A stretch of DNA of 64,000 bases. Origin: Gemmatimonadetes bacterium bin94. GTDB taxonomy: Bacteria; Gemmatimonadota; Gemmatimonadetes; Longimicrobiales; Gaopeijiaceae. Made by a program: the position numbers and the translations under genes. Under the pieces are notes generated by a model. That model saw nothing but the letters and a program-made list of their open reading frames with translations. It did not search any database and was not told the origin of the DNA. Shown here piece by piece: positions 16,122 through 25,571 of the stretch; the stretch's first letter is position 1, and each line of letters begins with the position of its first letter. The DNA lies in assembly GCA_002238865.1 (NCBI GenBank), contig MPNE01000001.1:1-64000 (forward strand), in the 5' to 3' direction.

Positions 16122-16901
16122 ATGGACTGTCAGCTGGTTGCCGATGTGGGGAACACCGAGACCGTTTTCGGGCTCCTGAGCCTCTCTGGCGGCAGGGTCC
16201 ACGATCACTGGCGGGTGAGCACGCGTGTGCCCCGGACCGAGGCCGAGTACGCGGTTCTCCTGGGAGCGCTGCTCAATGCGGGTTCGGGGTCCGGTTCCAT
16301 CCGGCGCGGAGTCATCGGATCGGTGGTGCCCTCCGGGGACCGGACGCTTCGACGCGTGATGGCGTCGCTTGTCGACGGCACTGTCTTCAATGTGAGCGCG
16401 CGATCGGACCTGCCCATCGAACTCGACGTCGAGGAGCCCCTCACGGTCGGCGCGGACCGTATCGTCAACACCCTGGCCGCCAAGGTGCGCTTTGGCCGGA
16501 ACACCATCGCGGTCGACCTCGGGACGGCGACCACCTTCGACTGCATCACGGCCGACGGCGTCTTCCGCGGGGGAGTGATCGCTCCGGGGCTGAGCGCGGG
16601 CCTCGACTGGCTGGCCCGAAGCACCGCCAAGCTGCCGACGGTGGAACTCCTTCCTCCCGACGAGGTCGTGGGCCGTCGCACCGAGGCCTGCATCCAGAGC
16701 GGGGTCTTCTACTCCGTTGTGGACTCGGTCGACGGGATCGTGGACCGGATCCGGAAGAGCTGGGGCGCGGAGGACCTTCTGGTGGTGGCGACCGGGGGCT
16801 TCGCGCCCGTGATCGGCCCCTACACGGAGTCGGTGGACAGGATCGAGCCGTTCCTTACCCTGGAGGGGCTGGGGATCGCCGGGGCCCACCTGGATCGCTG
16901 A
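16122..16901 (+). CDS. coaX: Type III pantothenate kinase CoaX
   Basis: 259 residues, ASKHA fold. Motifs: VADVGNTETVFGLL (phosphate 1), VGADRIVNTLAAK, VDLGTATTFDCI (phosphate 2) and LVVATGGFAPVI. It phosphorylates pantothenate, the first step of CoA synthesis; type III enzymes use monovalent cations and are not inhibited by CoA. A GGGAGG ribosome site lies just before the ATG. With birA it pairs biotin and CoA functions. Confidence 0.96.
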   Translation: MDCQLVADVGNTETVFGLLSLSGGRVHDHWRVSTRVPRTEAEYAVLLGALLNAGSGSGSIRRGVIGSVVPSGDRTLRRVMASLVDGTVFNVSARSDLPIELDVEEPLTVGADRIVNTLAAKVRFGRNTIAVDLGTATTFDCITADGVFRGGVIAPGLSAGLDWLARSTAKLPTVELLPPDEVVGRRTEACIQSGVFYSVVDSVDGIVDRIRKSWGAEDLLVVATGGFAPVIGPYTESVDRIEPFLTLEGLGIAGAHLDR

Positions 16902-16924
16902 GCCACACCCCCGATCGACCGGGG

Positions 16925-16953
16925 TTGACACATTCAGTGCCTTTTGCGAGTCT
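16925..16953 (+). promoter_or_regulatory. Candidate sigma-70 promoter for groESL
   Basis: Perfect -35 TTGACA at 16925-16930; after 17 bases comes GAGTCT (16948-16953), poor but keeping A2 and T6 of the -10. The CIRCE operator begins 12 bases downstream, the usual placement around the transcription start. A second weaker option, TTGCGA at 16944 with TATCAC at 16967, would overlap CIRCE itself. Confidence 0.45.
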
Positions 16954-16965
16954 CCATTGCTGTTG

Positions 16966-16992
16966 TTATCACTCTACAAATGCGAGTGCTAA
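16966..16992. promoter_or_regulatory. CIRCE operator (HrcA binding site)
   Basis: TTATCACTC, 9 bases, GAGTGCTAA. Consensus CIRCE is TTAGCACTC-N9-GAGTGCTAA, so there is one mismatch in the left arm. It lies 53 bases before the groES ATG. HrcA represses heat-shock chaperonin genes through this site; hrcA itself is not in the window. Confidence 0.92.
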
Positions 16993-17045
16993 CACCGTGG
17001 GCGAACCGCCCGCAACCCAACCGAACCCATTCCAAGGAGGAGCGC

Positions 17046-19041
<1,996 letters not shown>

Positions 19042-19105
19042 ACGGTCCGCGGGATCGGCAGGGCCGGCCGCGGTTGATCGCGGGGGCCGAAGCCGGAAAA
19101 AAGGG

Positions 19106-19139
19106 ACGGGGTCCGGGTGCGTGAGCGCCCGGGCCCCGT
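19106..19139 (+). terminator. Rho-independent-type terminator after groEL
   Basis: 12-bp stem ACGGGGTCCGGG (19106-19117) with CCCGGGCCCCGT (19128-19139), one G-U pair, 10-base loop. The following bases (CTTGCGG) give only a weak U tract, so termination strength is uncertain. It also lies between convergent genes. Confidence 0.65.
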
Positions 19140-19177
19140 CTTGCGGTCGCCCCGGAGGGTTCGACCGGCAGCCTTAG

Positions 19178-19927
19178 CTACCGCTGCGGTCCCCCCGGGA
19201 AGTCGTCCACAAGCACATCCGTCCCCAGGTAGCTGTCCTCCGCGTTCGTAAACCAGCGCCGCTCGACCGGGATCCTCATGCCCAGTACGTCCCGTTCCCC
19301 GGAGAGGAGGATGTACTCGCCCCGCCCGGTGGTCTCGTCGTGATGGAACTGGTAGCCGACCATCCGGTAGGTGGTGGGGTCGAAGTGGAAGTACCAGATG
19401 TCCGTGCCGACGTCCGCGTCGTAGGTGACCTTCGCCACCTTCGTCGCCCGGCCGTCGAACTCGTCATCGGCAATCACCGGATCGATGATGGTGCCGGGGT
19501 CGCGCAGCTTCATGGGGAGGCCCCACAGGTACAGGTAGTAGTTCCGCATTCGCTCGATCGAGGGGCAGTCCAGCCGCAAGCTCGTCACCTGTGCCTCGGT
19601 CGGCTGCCGGCCGTCGACGGTCGCGAAACACCCGTCGTCCGTGACGCCCTTGGAGATGAGGCCTTCGCCGCTGTCCTCCTGGTAGTCGAACGTGCTCTTC
19701 GGGACGTCGAGGCGCACCGTCGCGCTGCGGCGGCTTCCGTCGGGGCGCGACTGGTCGATCACCAGCCCATGTCGCAGGGACGGCCAGGCACCGGCGGGGT
19801 CGTGGTAGGCGATAGCCGCCTCGACCAACTCCGGGCCGGTCGAGGGTGGAGAGTTTGCCGGGGCCGACTCGACGCCGCACGCGGTGAAGAAGCCCATGGC
19901 GAGGGCTGGCAACCGGAATCGCGTCAT
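19178..19927 (-). CDS. Putative secreted lipoprotein, DUF6503-like
   Basis: 249 residues from ATG 19927. The N-terminus MTRFRLPALAMGFFTACGVE has a lipobox-like FTAC at ~13-16, so it is probably an exported lipoprotein. The mature part begins VEAAIAYHDPAGAWPSLRHG, resembling the DUF6503 family, and continues as a beta-rich domain with TYDADVGTDIWYFHFDP and YQFHHDETTGRGEYILLSGE. No catalytic motif is recognised. Upstream in-frame sequence overlaps the opposite-strand gene and lacks a signal. It stands alone, divergent from the cyanophycinase-like gene. Confidence 0.72.
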   Translation of the reverse strand: MTRFRLPALAMGFFTACGVESAPANSPPSTGPELVEAAIAYHDPAGAWPSLRHGLVIDQSRPDGSRRSATVRLDVPKSTFDYQEDSGEGLISKGVTDDGCFATVDGRQPTEAQVTSLRLDCPSIERMRNYYLYLWGLPMKLRDPGTIIDPVIADDEFDGRATKVAKVTYDADVGTDIWYFHFDPTTYRMVGYQFHHDETTGRGEYILLSGERDVLGMRIPVERRWFTNAEDSYLGTDVLVDDFPGGPQR

Positions 19928-20147
19928 GGGGCAGATCCTTCCTGACTTCGGGGGTGTGCTGCCACGAATGTGGTGGTGGCGCGGCCGGGCGGCAACGAAA
20001 CCTGTGGGCGGATCGGTGTGTGCGGCAACCGCCCGTACTTTCACCGGGCCGCCTGTCGGGTCACTTTGGACCACCGGGCAGCTGAACCGGTTCGCCCGGC
20101 TTCGTCCGCCACCGCGTCCACGTATCGAACCCACAGGAGAAACACCC

Positions 20148-21032
20148 GTGAAGATTCTCCGCCTCTTCCCCCTGGCGCTTGTCATCCTTGCCGCCGCTCC
20201 CGCGCCCCGGTACGCCGACGCCCAGCAGGTCGGTCCCGCCAGCGGTTCCCTGATCGTTGCCGGGGGTGCCCTGTCCGACCCGGCCGTCTTCGAGCGCTTT
20301 GTGGAGCTCGCGGGAGGGCCGTCGGCTCCGATCGTCATCATTCCGACAGCGGGCGGTGCGCCGAGCTACGACCAGTACTTCGGGGGCCGTCGCAGCTTTG
20401 AGCGCGCCGGGGCCCGGCACATTACGATCCTGCACACGTACGACCGCGACGTGGCCGACACGGACGCCTTCGCCGCGCCCTTGCGGGAGGCCCGCGGCGT
20501 GTGGTTCACGGGGGGGCGCCAGTGGCGGCTGGCCGACTCCTACCTCGATACCAGGGTCCACGAAGCCCTGTGGGGCGTGTTGGAGCGGGGTGGCGTCATT
20601 GGCGGATCGTCGGCGGGAGCGTCCATCCAGGGGTCCTACCTGGTGCGGGGCGACACGCGCACCAATACGGTGATGATGGGCGACCACGAGGTCGGGCTCG
20701 GCTTCCTCAAGGGCGTGGGCATCGACCAGCATCTGCTGCGGCGGAACCGCCAATTCGACCTCATCGAGGTGATCCGCGCCAAGCCCGAGTTGCTGGGGAT
20801 CGGCCTCGACGAGAACACCGCCATCGTGGTGCGGGGCGATCGCTTCGAGGTCGTCGGCCAGAGCTACGCGGTGATCTACGACAGCCAGGCCACCCTGGAC
20901 GGGGGCGGTCTGTTCTATTTCCTGGCCCCCGGCGACCGCTACGACATGGCGACCCGGGAAGCGTTCCGTCCCGGCCGGGGCGAGCAGCCCCTGGAACGCG
21001 TGACCGGGACGCCCTGGCCTCCGGGACGGTAG
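20148..21032 (+). CDS. Exported cyanophycinase-like peptidase (S51 family)
   Basis: 294 residues from GTG with CAGGAG upstream. Signal peptide MKILRLFPLALVILAAAPAP. Then SLIVAGGALSDPAVFERF, IVIIPTAGG, GVWFTGGRQWRL and the nucleophile elbow GGSSAGASIQG (Ser at ~155), all diagnostic of S51 serine peptidases. Cyanophycinases cut cyanophycin (Asp-Arg polymer) to dipeptides; exported relatives may let the cell feed on polymer from other bacteria. The related dipeptidase E cannot be excluded. Last gene before thrS (58 bp). Confidence 0.86.
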   Translation: MKILRLFPLALVILAAAPAPRYADAQQVGPASGSLIVAGGALSDPAVFERFVELAGGPSAPIVIIPTAGGAPSYDQYFGGRRSFERAGARHITILHTYDRDVADTDAFAAPLREARGVWFTGGRQWRLADSYLDTRVHEALWGVLERGGVIGGSSAGASIQGSYLVRGDTRTNTVMMGDHEVGLGFLKGVGIDQHLLRRNRQFDLIEVIRAKPELLGIGLDENTAIVVRGDRFEVVGQSYAVIYDSQATLDGGGLFYFLAPGDRYDMATREAFRPGRGEQPLERVTGTPWPPGR

Positions 21033-21090
21033 GGACGGCCATCGGCGGCCGCTGCACACGGGTGTCCGCAAGCGCGTTACTTTTAGCGCC

Positions 21091-23013
21091 ATGAACAAAC
21101 AGTCCATCAACGTCACGCTGCCCGACGGCCGCGCGGTCACGCTCCCTGCGGGGTCGAGTTCCGCCACGCTCGCCGCCGAAATCGGACCCGGCCTTGCCCG
21201 CGCCGCGCTGGCCGCCGTTGTCGACGGCGAGGTGGTCGACCTGAACCGGCCGCTTGCCGATGGCGCGTCCGTGCGCCTCCTCACCGAGCGCGACCCCGAG
21301 GCCCTGGCCGTCCTGCGCCACTCTGCCGCGCACGTACTCGCCACAGCGGTGCGAGAGATGATTCCGGGGGCGGGGATCGGCTTCGGTCCGGCAATCGATG
21401 ACGGCTTCTACTACGACTTCGATGTCCCCGCGCCCTTCACGCCCGAGCAGCTGGAGGCCATTCAGGAGCGGATGCACGGGGTTGTCCAGGCGGACTACCC
21501 CTTTGAGCGCCGGGTCGTCAGCCGGGAGGAAGCCCGTGAACTCTTCGCCGATGATCCCCTCAAGCTCGAACGGCTGGAGGAATTCGCCGAAGACGAGACC
21601 ATCTCCGTGTACCAGGACGGCCCCTTCGTGGACCTTTGCCGCGGCCCCCACGTCCCCAGCACCGGCCGGTTGCGTCACTTCAAGCTGCTCAAGGCGGCGG
21701 GCGCGTACTGGAGGGGCGACGAACGCCGCCGGATGCTCCAGCGCCTCTACGGCACCGCGTTCTTCCGGAAGAAGGAACTCCGCACCCACCTTCATCGTCT
21801 CGAAGAGGCGAAGAAGCGGGACCACCGCGTGCTGGGCAAGCGTCTGGACCTCTTCTCGATCCAGGAAGAGGTGGGACCCGGCTTCGTGCTGTGGCACCCG
21901 CACGGGGGCCGCGTCCGGCACATCATCGAGGATTTCCTGAAGCAGACCCTGATCGAACACGGGTACGAACTCGTCTTCACTCCGCATGTGGCCAACGAGG
22001 AGTTGTACCGCATCTCCGGCCACCTGGACGTCTTCAGCGAAGACATGTTCCCGGCAATGGACGACGACGGGGACCGGTTCCGCATGAAGCCCATGAACTG
22101 CCCCCACCACTTCATGATCTACCGTTCGGGGATCCGTTCCTACCGCGATCTGCCCCTGCGATACGCCGAACTGGGCACCTGTTACCGCTACGAGCGTTCC
22201 GGGGCGCTGCACGGGATGCTGCGCGTCCGCTCCTTCACCCAGGACGACGCCCACATCTTCATCCGCGAGGACCAGATCGAGGAGGAGTACGCACGCCTTC
22301 TGGATCTGGGGGACTACCTTCTCAAGGTCTTCGGCTACGAATACCGCACCGCTCTGTCCACCCGGCCCGAGAAGGCCATCGGAGACCCGGCGGTCTACGA
22401 CGCGGCCGCCGACCGCCTGGCGAGCGTGCTCCGGGACCGGGGGCTCGACTACGAAATCGACGAGGGCGGAGGCGCGTTCTACGGCCCCAAGGTGGACATC
22501 CTGGTGACGGACGCCCTGGGCCGGGAATGGCAGGGAGGCACTTTCCAGCTCGACTTCCTGATGCCCGAGCGCTTCGGCCTCGAATACGTGGGCGCGGACA
22601 ACCTGCGCCATCAGGCCGTCGTGATCCACCGCACCCTGCTCGGGTCGATGGAGCGCTTCATAGGCGGGCTGATCGAGCACTACGGGGGGGCGTTCCCGCT
22701 CTGGCTCGCCCCCGTGCAGATCCGGATTCTGCCCGTGTCGGAACAGTGGACGGCGTCGGCCCGGGAGTTGGCGGATCAGCTGTCCCGGGAGGGGCTCCGT
22801 GTAGAGGTGGACGAGCGCGACACGCTGGGATACCGCATCCGTGCCGCCGAGACCACGAAGCTCCCGTACATGGGGATCGTCGGTGAACGGGAAGCGGAAG
22901 CCGGAACGGTGTCGGTACGGAAACGCGGGGCCCGGCAGAAGCAGGTCACAATGCCGAGGGACGATTTCGTACGGCAGTTGAGGCACGAAGTGCGAAGTCG
23001 CGCCCTGACGTGA
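21091..23013 (+). CDS. thrS: Threonyl-tRNA synthetase
   Basis: 640 residues, usual length. TGS domain at 1-65 (MNKQSINVTLPDGRAVTLPA), the editing domain with RHSAAHVLATAV (HxxxH), class II core with FRMKPMNCPHHFMIY and YRYERSGALHGMLRVRSFTQ, and the anticodon-binding domain from ~540. Charges tRNA-Thr and edits Ser. Only 58 bp separate it from the peptidase gene, too short for a T-box leader. The infC promoter lies directly downstream. Confidence 0.98.
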   Translation: MNKQSINVTLPDGRAVTLPAGSSSATLAAEIGPGLARAALAAVVDGEVVDLNRPLADGASVRLLTERDPEALAVLRHSAAHVLATAVREMIPGAGIGFGPAIDDGFYYDFDVPAPFTPEQLEAIQERMHGVVQADYPFERRVVSREEARELFADDPLKLERLEEFAEDETISVYQDGPFVDLCRGPHVPSTGRLRHFKLLKAAGAYWRGDERRRMLQRLYGTAFFRKKELRTHLHRLEEAKKRDHRVLGKRLDLFSIQEEVGPGFVLWHPHGGRVRHIIEDFLKQTLIEHGYELVFTPHVANEELYRISGHLDVFSEDMFPAMDDDGDRFRMKPMNCPHHFMIYRSGIRSYRDLPLRYAELGTCYRYERSGALHGMLRVRSFTQDDAHIFIREDQIEEEYARLLDLGDYLLKVFGYEYRTALSTRPEKAIGDPAVYDAAADRLASVLRDRGLDYEIDEGGGAFYGPKVDILVTDALGREWQGGTFQLDFLMPERFGLEYVGADNLRHQAVVIHRTLLGSMERFIGGLIEHYGGAFPLWLAPVQIRILPVSEQWTASARELADQLSREGLRVEVDERDTLGYRIRAAETTKLPYMGIVGEREAEAGTVSVRKRGARQKQVTMPRDDFVRQLRHEVRSRALT

Positions 23014-23049
23014 CGACCTCCGGTTTGACACCCCTGCCGTTGACGCTAC

Positions 23050-23079
23050 TTGACATCGGTGATCCCGATCCCCGATACT
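23050..23079 (+). promoter_or_regulatory. Promoter of infC-rpmI-rplT operon
   Basis: TTGACA (23050-23055), 18 bases, GATACT (23074-23079): a near-consensus sigma-70 promoter 37 bases after thrS. It leaves a leader of about 237 bases before infC that contains an attenuator. A second TTGACA at 23025 has no matching -10. Confidence 0.7.
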
Positions 23080-23186
23080 ACAAGTCTGTACCAACCCTCT
23101 TTTTCGTGCGGTAACCACGGCAGTTGCGACACGACAAATCAGGAAGCAGAGGACTGACCGCCTCTCACCCTCGTAGCTAGCGGGCT

Positions 23187-23261
23187 TCCGGGTCCCAGGT
23201 CGGCGGTGGGCGCATGCGCCCCGCTCGGCTGGTCGCAAGGCCCGGACAATCCGGGCTTTTT
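23187..23261 (+). promoter_or_regulatory. Transcription attenuator in infC leader, with antiterminator
   Basis: A strong intrinsic terminator: GCCCGGA (23240-23246), loop CAA, TCCGGGC (23250-23256), then TTTTT; A-U and G-U pairs extend the stem to about 10 bp. Its left arm can instead pair with TCCGGGTC at 23187-23194 (8 bp, one G-U), which would prevent termination. Between the arms lies another hairpin built on GGGCG-CATG-CGCCC. The terminator sits ~160 bases after the promoter and ~60 before infC, so it should control the operon. In Firmicutes, ribosomal protein L20 attenuates the same operon through a comparable leader; the effector here is inferred, not shown. Confidence 0.7.
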
Positions 23262-23322
23262 CATTTGGGGAGCGGCGAAAACGGGCGGCGGGGCCGCCCC
23301 GGAGAGCAAGGAGAGTTCCAAG

Positions 23323-23838
23323 ATCGCGGAAAAACGTGTCCGGGTAAACGAACAGATCAGAATCAGCCCGATTCGGCTGATCGACGAAAATGGTGGGCAG
23401 GTCGGGATCGTTTCACTGGACGATGCACGCGCCCGGGCCGCCGAGAAGGGACTCGACCTGGTTGAAGTCGCTCCCGACTCAAGGCCGCCGGTGGTCCGCA
23501 TGATGGATTACGGGAAGTACAAGTACAAGGCGGCGCGCGCCGCCCGGGAGGCCAGAAGAAAGCAGCACACGACCCAGATCAAGGAAGTGAAATTCCGGCC
23601 TGGAATCGAAGACCATGACTATGATTTCAAGCTCCGTCACGCTCGGCGCTTCCTGGAGGAGGGGAACAAGGTGAAGCTGACCATGATGTTTCGCGGACGG
23701 CAGATCACACACCCGGAACTGGGACGACAAGTCCTTCTGCGCCTCACCGAAGACCTGGGGGAATTCGGAAAGATCGAACAGTATCCCAACTTCGAGGGCC
23801 GTCAGATGTCCATGATGCTGACCCCGTTGAAGCACTGA
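23323..23838 (+). CDS. infC: Translation initiation factor IF-3, probable AUC start codon
   Basis: 171 residues if translation starts at ATC 23323, giving (M)AEKRVRVNEQIRISPIRL, exactly where IF-3 proteins begin. AAGGAG at 23308-23313 sits 9 bases before it, an ideal Shine-Dalgarno; no ATG, GTG or TTG lies at a suitable place. The upstream GTG 23206 would add 39 residues encoded by the attenuator itself. IF-3 rejects non-standard starts, so a rare start codon on its own gene gives feedback control, as with AUU in E. coli. Core blocks: ENGGQVGIVSLDDAR, VRMMDYGKYKY, EVKFRPGIEDHDYDFK, MMFRGRQI. First gene of the L35-L20 operon. Confidence 0.93.
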   Translation: MAEKRVRVNEQIRISPIRLIDENGGQVGIVSLDDARARAAEKGLDLVEVAPDSRPPVVRMMDYGKYKYKAARAAREARRKQHTTQIKEVKFRPGIEDHDYDFKLRHARRFLEEGNKVKLTMMFRGRQITHPELGRQVLLRLTEDLGEFGKIEQYPNFEGRQMSMMLTPLKH

Positions 23839-23922
23839 CCGGGCGGGGTCTGTCCGCGCGGGTGCGCGGAGCCCCGAAAATCGCCGAAGAGCTCGACAAC
23901 ACGATGTGATCAGGGAGAACGT

Positions 23923-24120
23923 ATGCCGAAGATGAAGTCGAATCGGGGCGCGGCAAAGCGCTTCCGCAGGACGGGATCCGGAAAGCTCGTGAGGATGAGG
24001 GCCAACAAGTCCCACATGCTCACCAAGAAGAACAAGAAGCGGAAGCGCCGGCTCCGCTCGTCGACATTGGCGTCCAAGTCCGATGTCGCGCGGGTCCGCC
24101 GGATGCTCCCGGGCTCATAG
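23923..24120 (+). CDS. rpmI: Ribosomal protein L35 (bL35)
   Basis: 65 residues, [20 protein letters not shown] then KKRKRRLR: highly basic, standard length. Large-subunit protein. A GGAGAA sequence lies just before the ATG. Located 84 bp after infC and 13 bp before rplT, the conserved order in bacteria. Confidence 0.98.
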   Translation: MPKMKSNRGAAKRFRRTGSGKLVRMRANKSHMLTKKNKKRKRRLRSSTLASKSDVARVRRMLPGS

Positions 24121-24133
24121 GAGGCGATGAACG

Positions 24134-24493
24134 ATGCCGCGTTCGACCCGCGCCGTTGCGCGAAACAAGCGCAAGAAGAAGGTCTTCAGCACCGCGAAGG
24201 GGTATTTCGGGGGCCGGAAGAACCTGTACCGCACGGCCAAGGATGCCGTTGAGAAGGGCTGGGAGCATGCCTACCGGGACCGGAAGAAGAAGAAGCGCAA
24301 CTTCCGCCGGCTCTGGATCACCCGGATCAACGCCGCCGCCCGCCAGAACGACCTCTCGTATTCCCGGTTCATGAACGGGCTGCGGGTGGCGGGGGTTGAA
24401 CTGGACCGGAAGGCTCTTGCCGACCTGGCCATCCGAAGCCCCGATGCGTTCGCGTCCCTCGCGGACCGGGCGCGGTCGGCCCTGGACAACTAG
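24134..24493 (+). CDS. rplT: Ribosomal protein L20 (bL20)
   Basis: 119 residues, [20 protein letters not shown], then [20 protein letters not shown] and [20 protein letters not shown], textbook L20. Early assembly protein of the 50S subunit that binds 23S rRNA. In some bacteria it represses its own operon by binding the leader RNA; the attenuator before infC makes this worth considering here. Confidence 0.98.
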   Translation: MPRSTRAVARNKRKKKVFSTAKGYFGGRKNLYRTAKDAVEKGWEHAYRDRKKKKRNFRRLWITRINAAARQNDLSYSRFMNGLRVAGVELDRKALADLAIRSPDAFASLADRARSALDN

Positions 24494-24550
24494 GCAGGGG
24501 GGCCCGCGCCGGCAGGAAACCGCGGGCTCCCGCGAACGGCTAACGGATCC

Positions 24551-25561
24551 TTGATCGAAGACCTCCGGAGGCTGGAGGAGGACGCCCTCGCGGCGATCCT
24601 CGCGGCCGTGGACGCGGACGAACTCGAGCAGATTCGTGTCCGCTATCTGGGTCGCAGGGAAGGCCTCGTGTCGGGGCTGCTGCGTCGGCTGGGAAGCCTC
24701 GCTCCCTCGGACCGGCCGGCGGCGGGGGCAGAAGCCAACCGGGTGAAGAAGGCGGTTGCCGCCGCGCTGGAAGGCCGCCTCGAGCAGGTGTCGGCCACCG
24801 AGGTCCACGGTGGCGGCGATCCGGATCTGACCCTGCCGCCCCGTCGCAAGTGGCGGGGCACGATTCACCCCGTCAGCCGGGTGATCGACGATATCTGGGC
24901 GATTTTTCGAAGCCTGGGCTTTACGCGGGCCCGGGGCCCCGAGGTCGACAGCGAGTGGTACAACTTCGTGGCGCTGAACACGCCGCTGGACCACCCCGCC
25001 GCCGATGAACAGGATACCCTCTACCTTGGCCGGGGTCTGCTGCTGCGGAGCCACACGTCGCCGGTCCAGATCCGCACCATGGAGCTGTATCCGCCCCCGA
25101 TCCGTATCATCGCGCCGGGCATGGTGTATCGGCGCGACACCTACGACGCTACGCACACGCCCGCCTTCGCACAGATCGAGGGGTTGGTCGTCGACGAAGG
25201 TGTCACCTTCGTGGACTTCAAGGCCACCTTGGCCGAGTTCGCGCGGCGCTTCTGGGGGCCCGGCACCCGGGTCCGCTTCCGTCCGTCCTTCTTCCCGTTC
25301 ACGGAGCCCTCCGCCGAAGTGGACGTGAAGCGCGTGATCGTGCGCGAGGATGGCACGGAAGAGGAGACGGACTGGATCGAGATCATGGGCGCGGGGATGG
25401 TCGATCCGGCCGTGCTGGAGAACGTCGGCTACGACTCCGAGCGGTATACGGGCTGGGCATTCGGCATGGGGCCGGCCCGGGTCGCGCTGCTGCGTCACGG
25501 GGTCAGGGACCTCAGGCTCTTCTACGAGAACGACATGCGTTTCCTGGCGCAGTTCGCGTGA
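24551..25561 (+). CDS. pheS: Phenylalanyl-tRNA synthetase alpha subunit
   Basis: 336 residues from TTG (IEDLRRLEEDALAAILAAVD). The N-terminal coiled coil is followed by the class II catalytic core: HPVSRVIDDIWAIFRSLGF, LLLRSHTSPVQIRTM, PGMVYRRDTYDATHTPAFAQIEG-type block, FFPFTEPSAEVDV and GWAFGMGPARVALL. Works as alpha2-beta2 with PheT. 57 bp after rplT; pheT begins 10 bp later. Confidence 0.96.
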   Translation: MIEDLRRLEEDALAAILAAVDADELEQIRVRYLGRREGLVSGLLRRLGSLAPSDRPAAGAEANRVKKAVAAALEGRLEQVSATEVHGGGDPDLTLPPRRKWRGTIHPVSRVIDDIWAIFRSLGFTRARGPEVDSEWYNFVALNTPLDHPAADEQDTLYLGRGLLLRSHTSPVQIRTMELYPPPIRIIAPGMVYRRDTYDATHTPAFAQIEGLVVDEGVTFVDFKATLAEFARRFWGPGTRVRFRPSFFPFTEPSAEVDVKRVIVREDGTEEETDWIEIMGAGMVDPAVLENVGYDSERYTGWAFGMGPARVALLRHGVRDLRLFYENDMRFLAQFA

Positions 25562-25571
25562 GGGGGGTCGG

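Noticed and set aside
21033-21090. T-box or other leader before thrS
   Set aside because: Only 58 bases separate the genes and no T-box features or terminator are present.
23025-23053. A second infC promoter at TTGACA 23025
   Set aside because: No acceptable -10 at 16-18 bases; the TTGACA at 23050 with GATACT is much better.
20761-23238. 825-codon frame on the - strand opposite thrS
   Set aside because: Antisense shadow of threonyl-tRNA synthetase with no similarity of its own.
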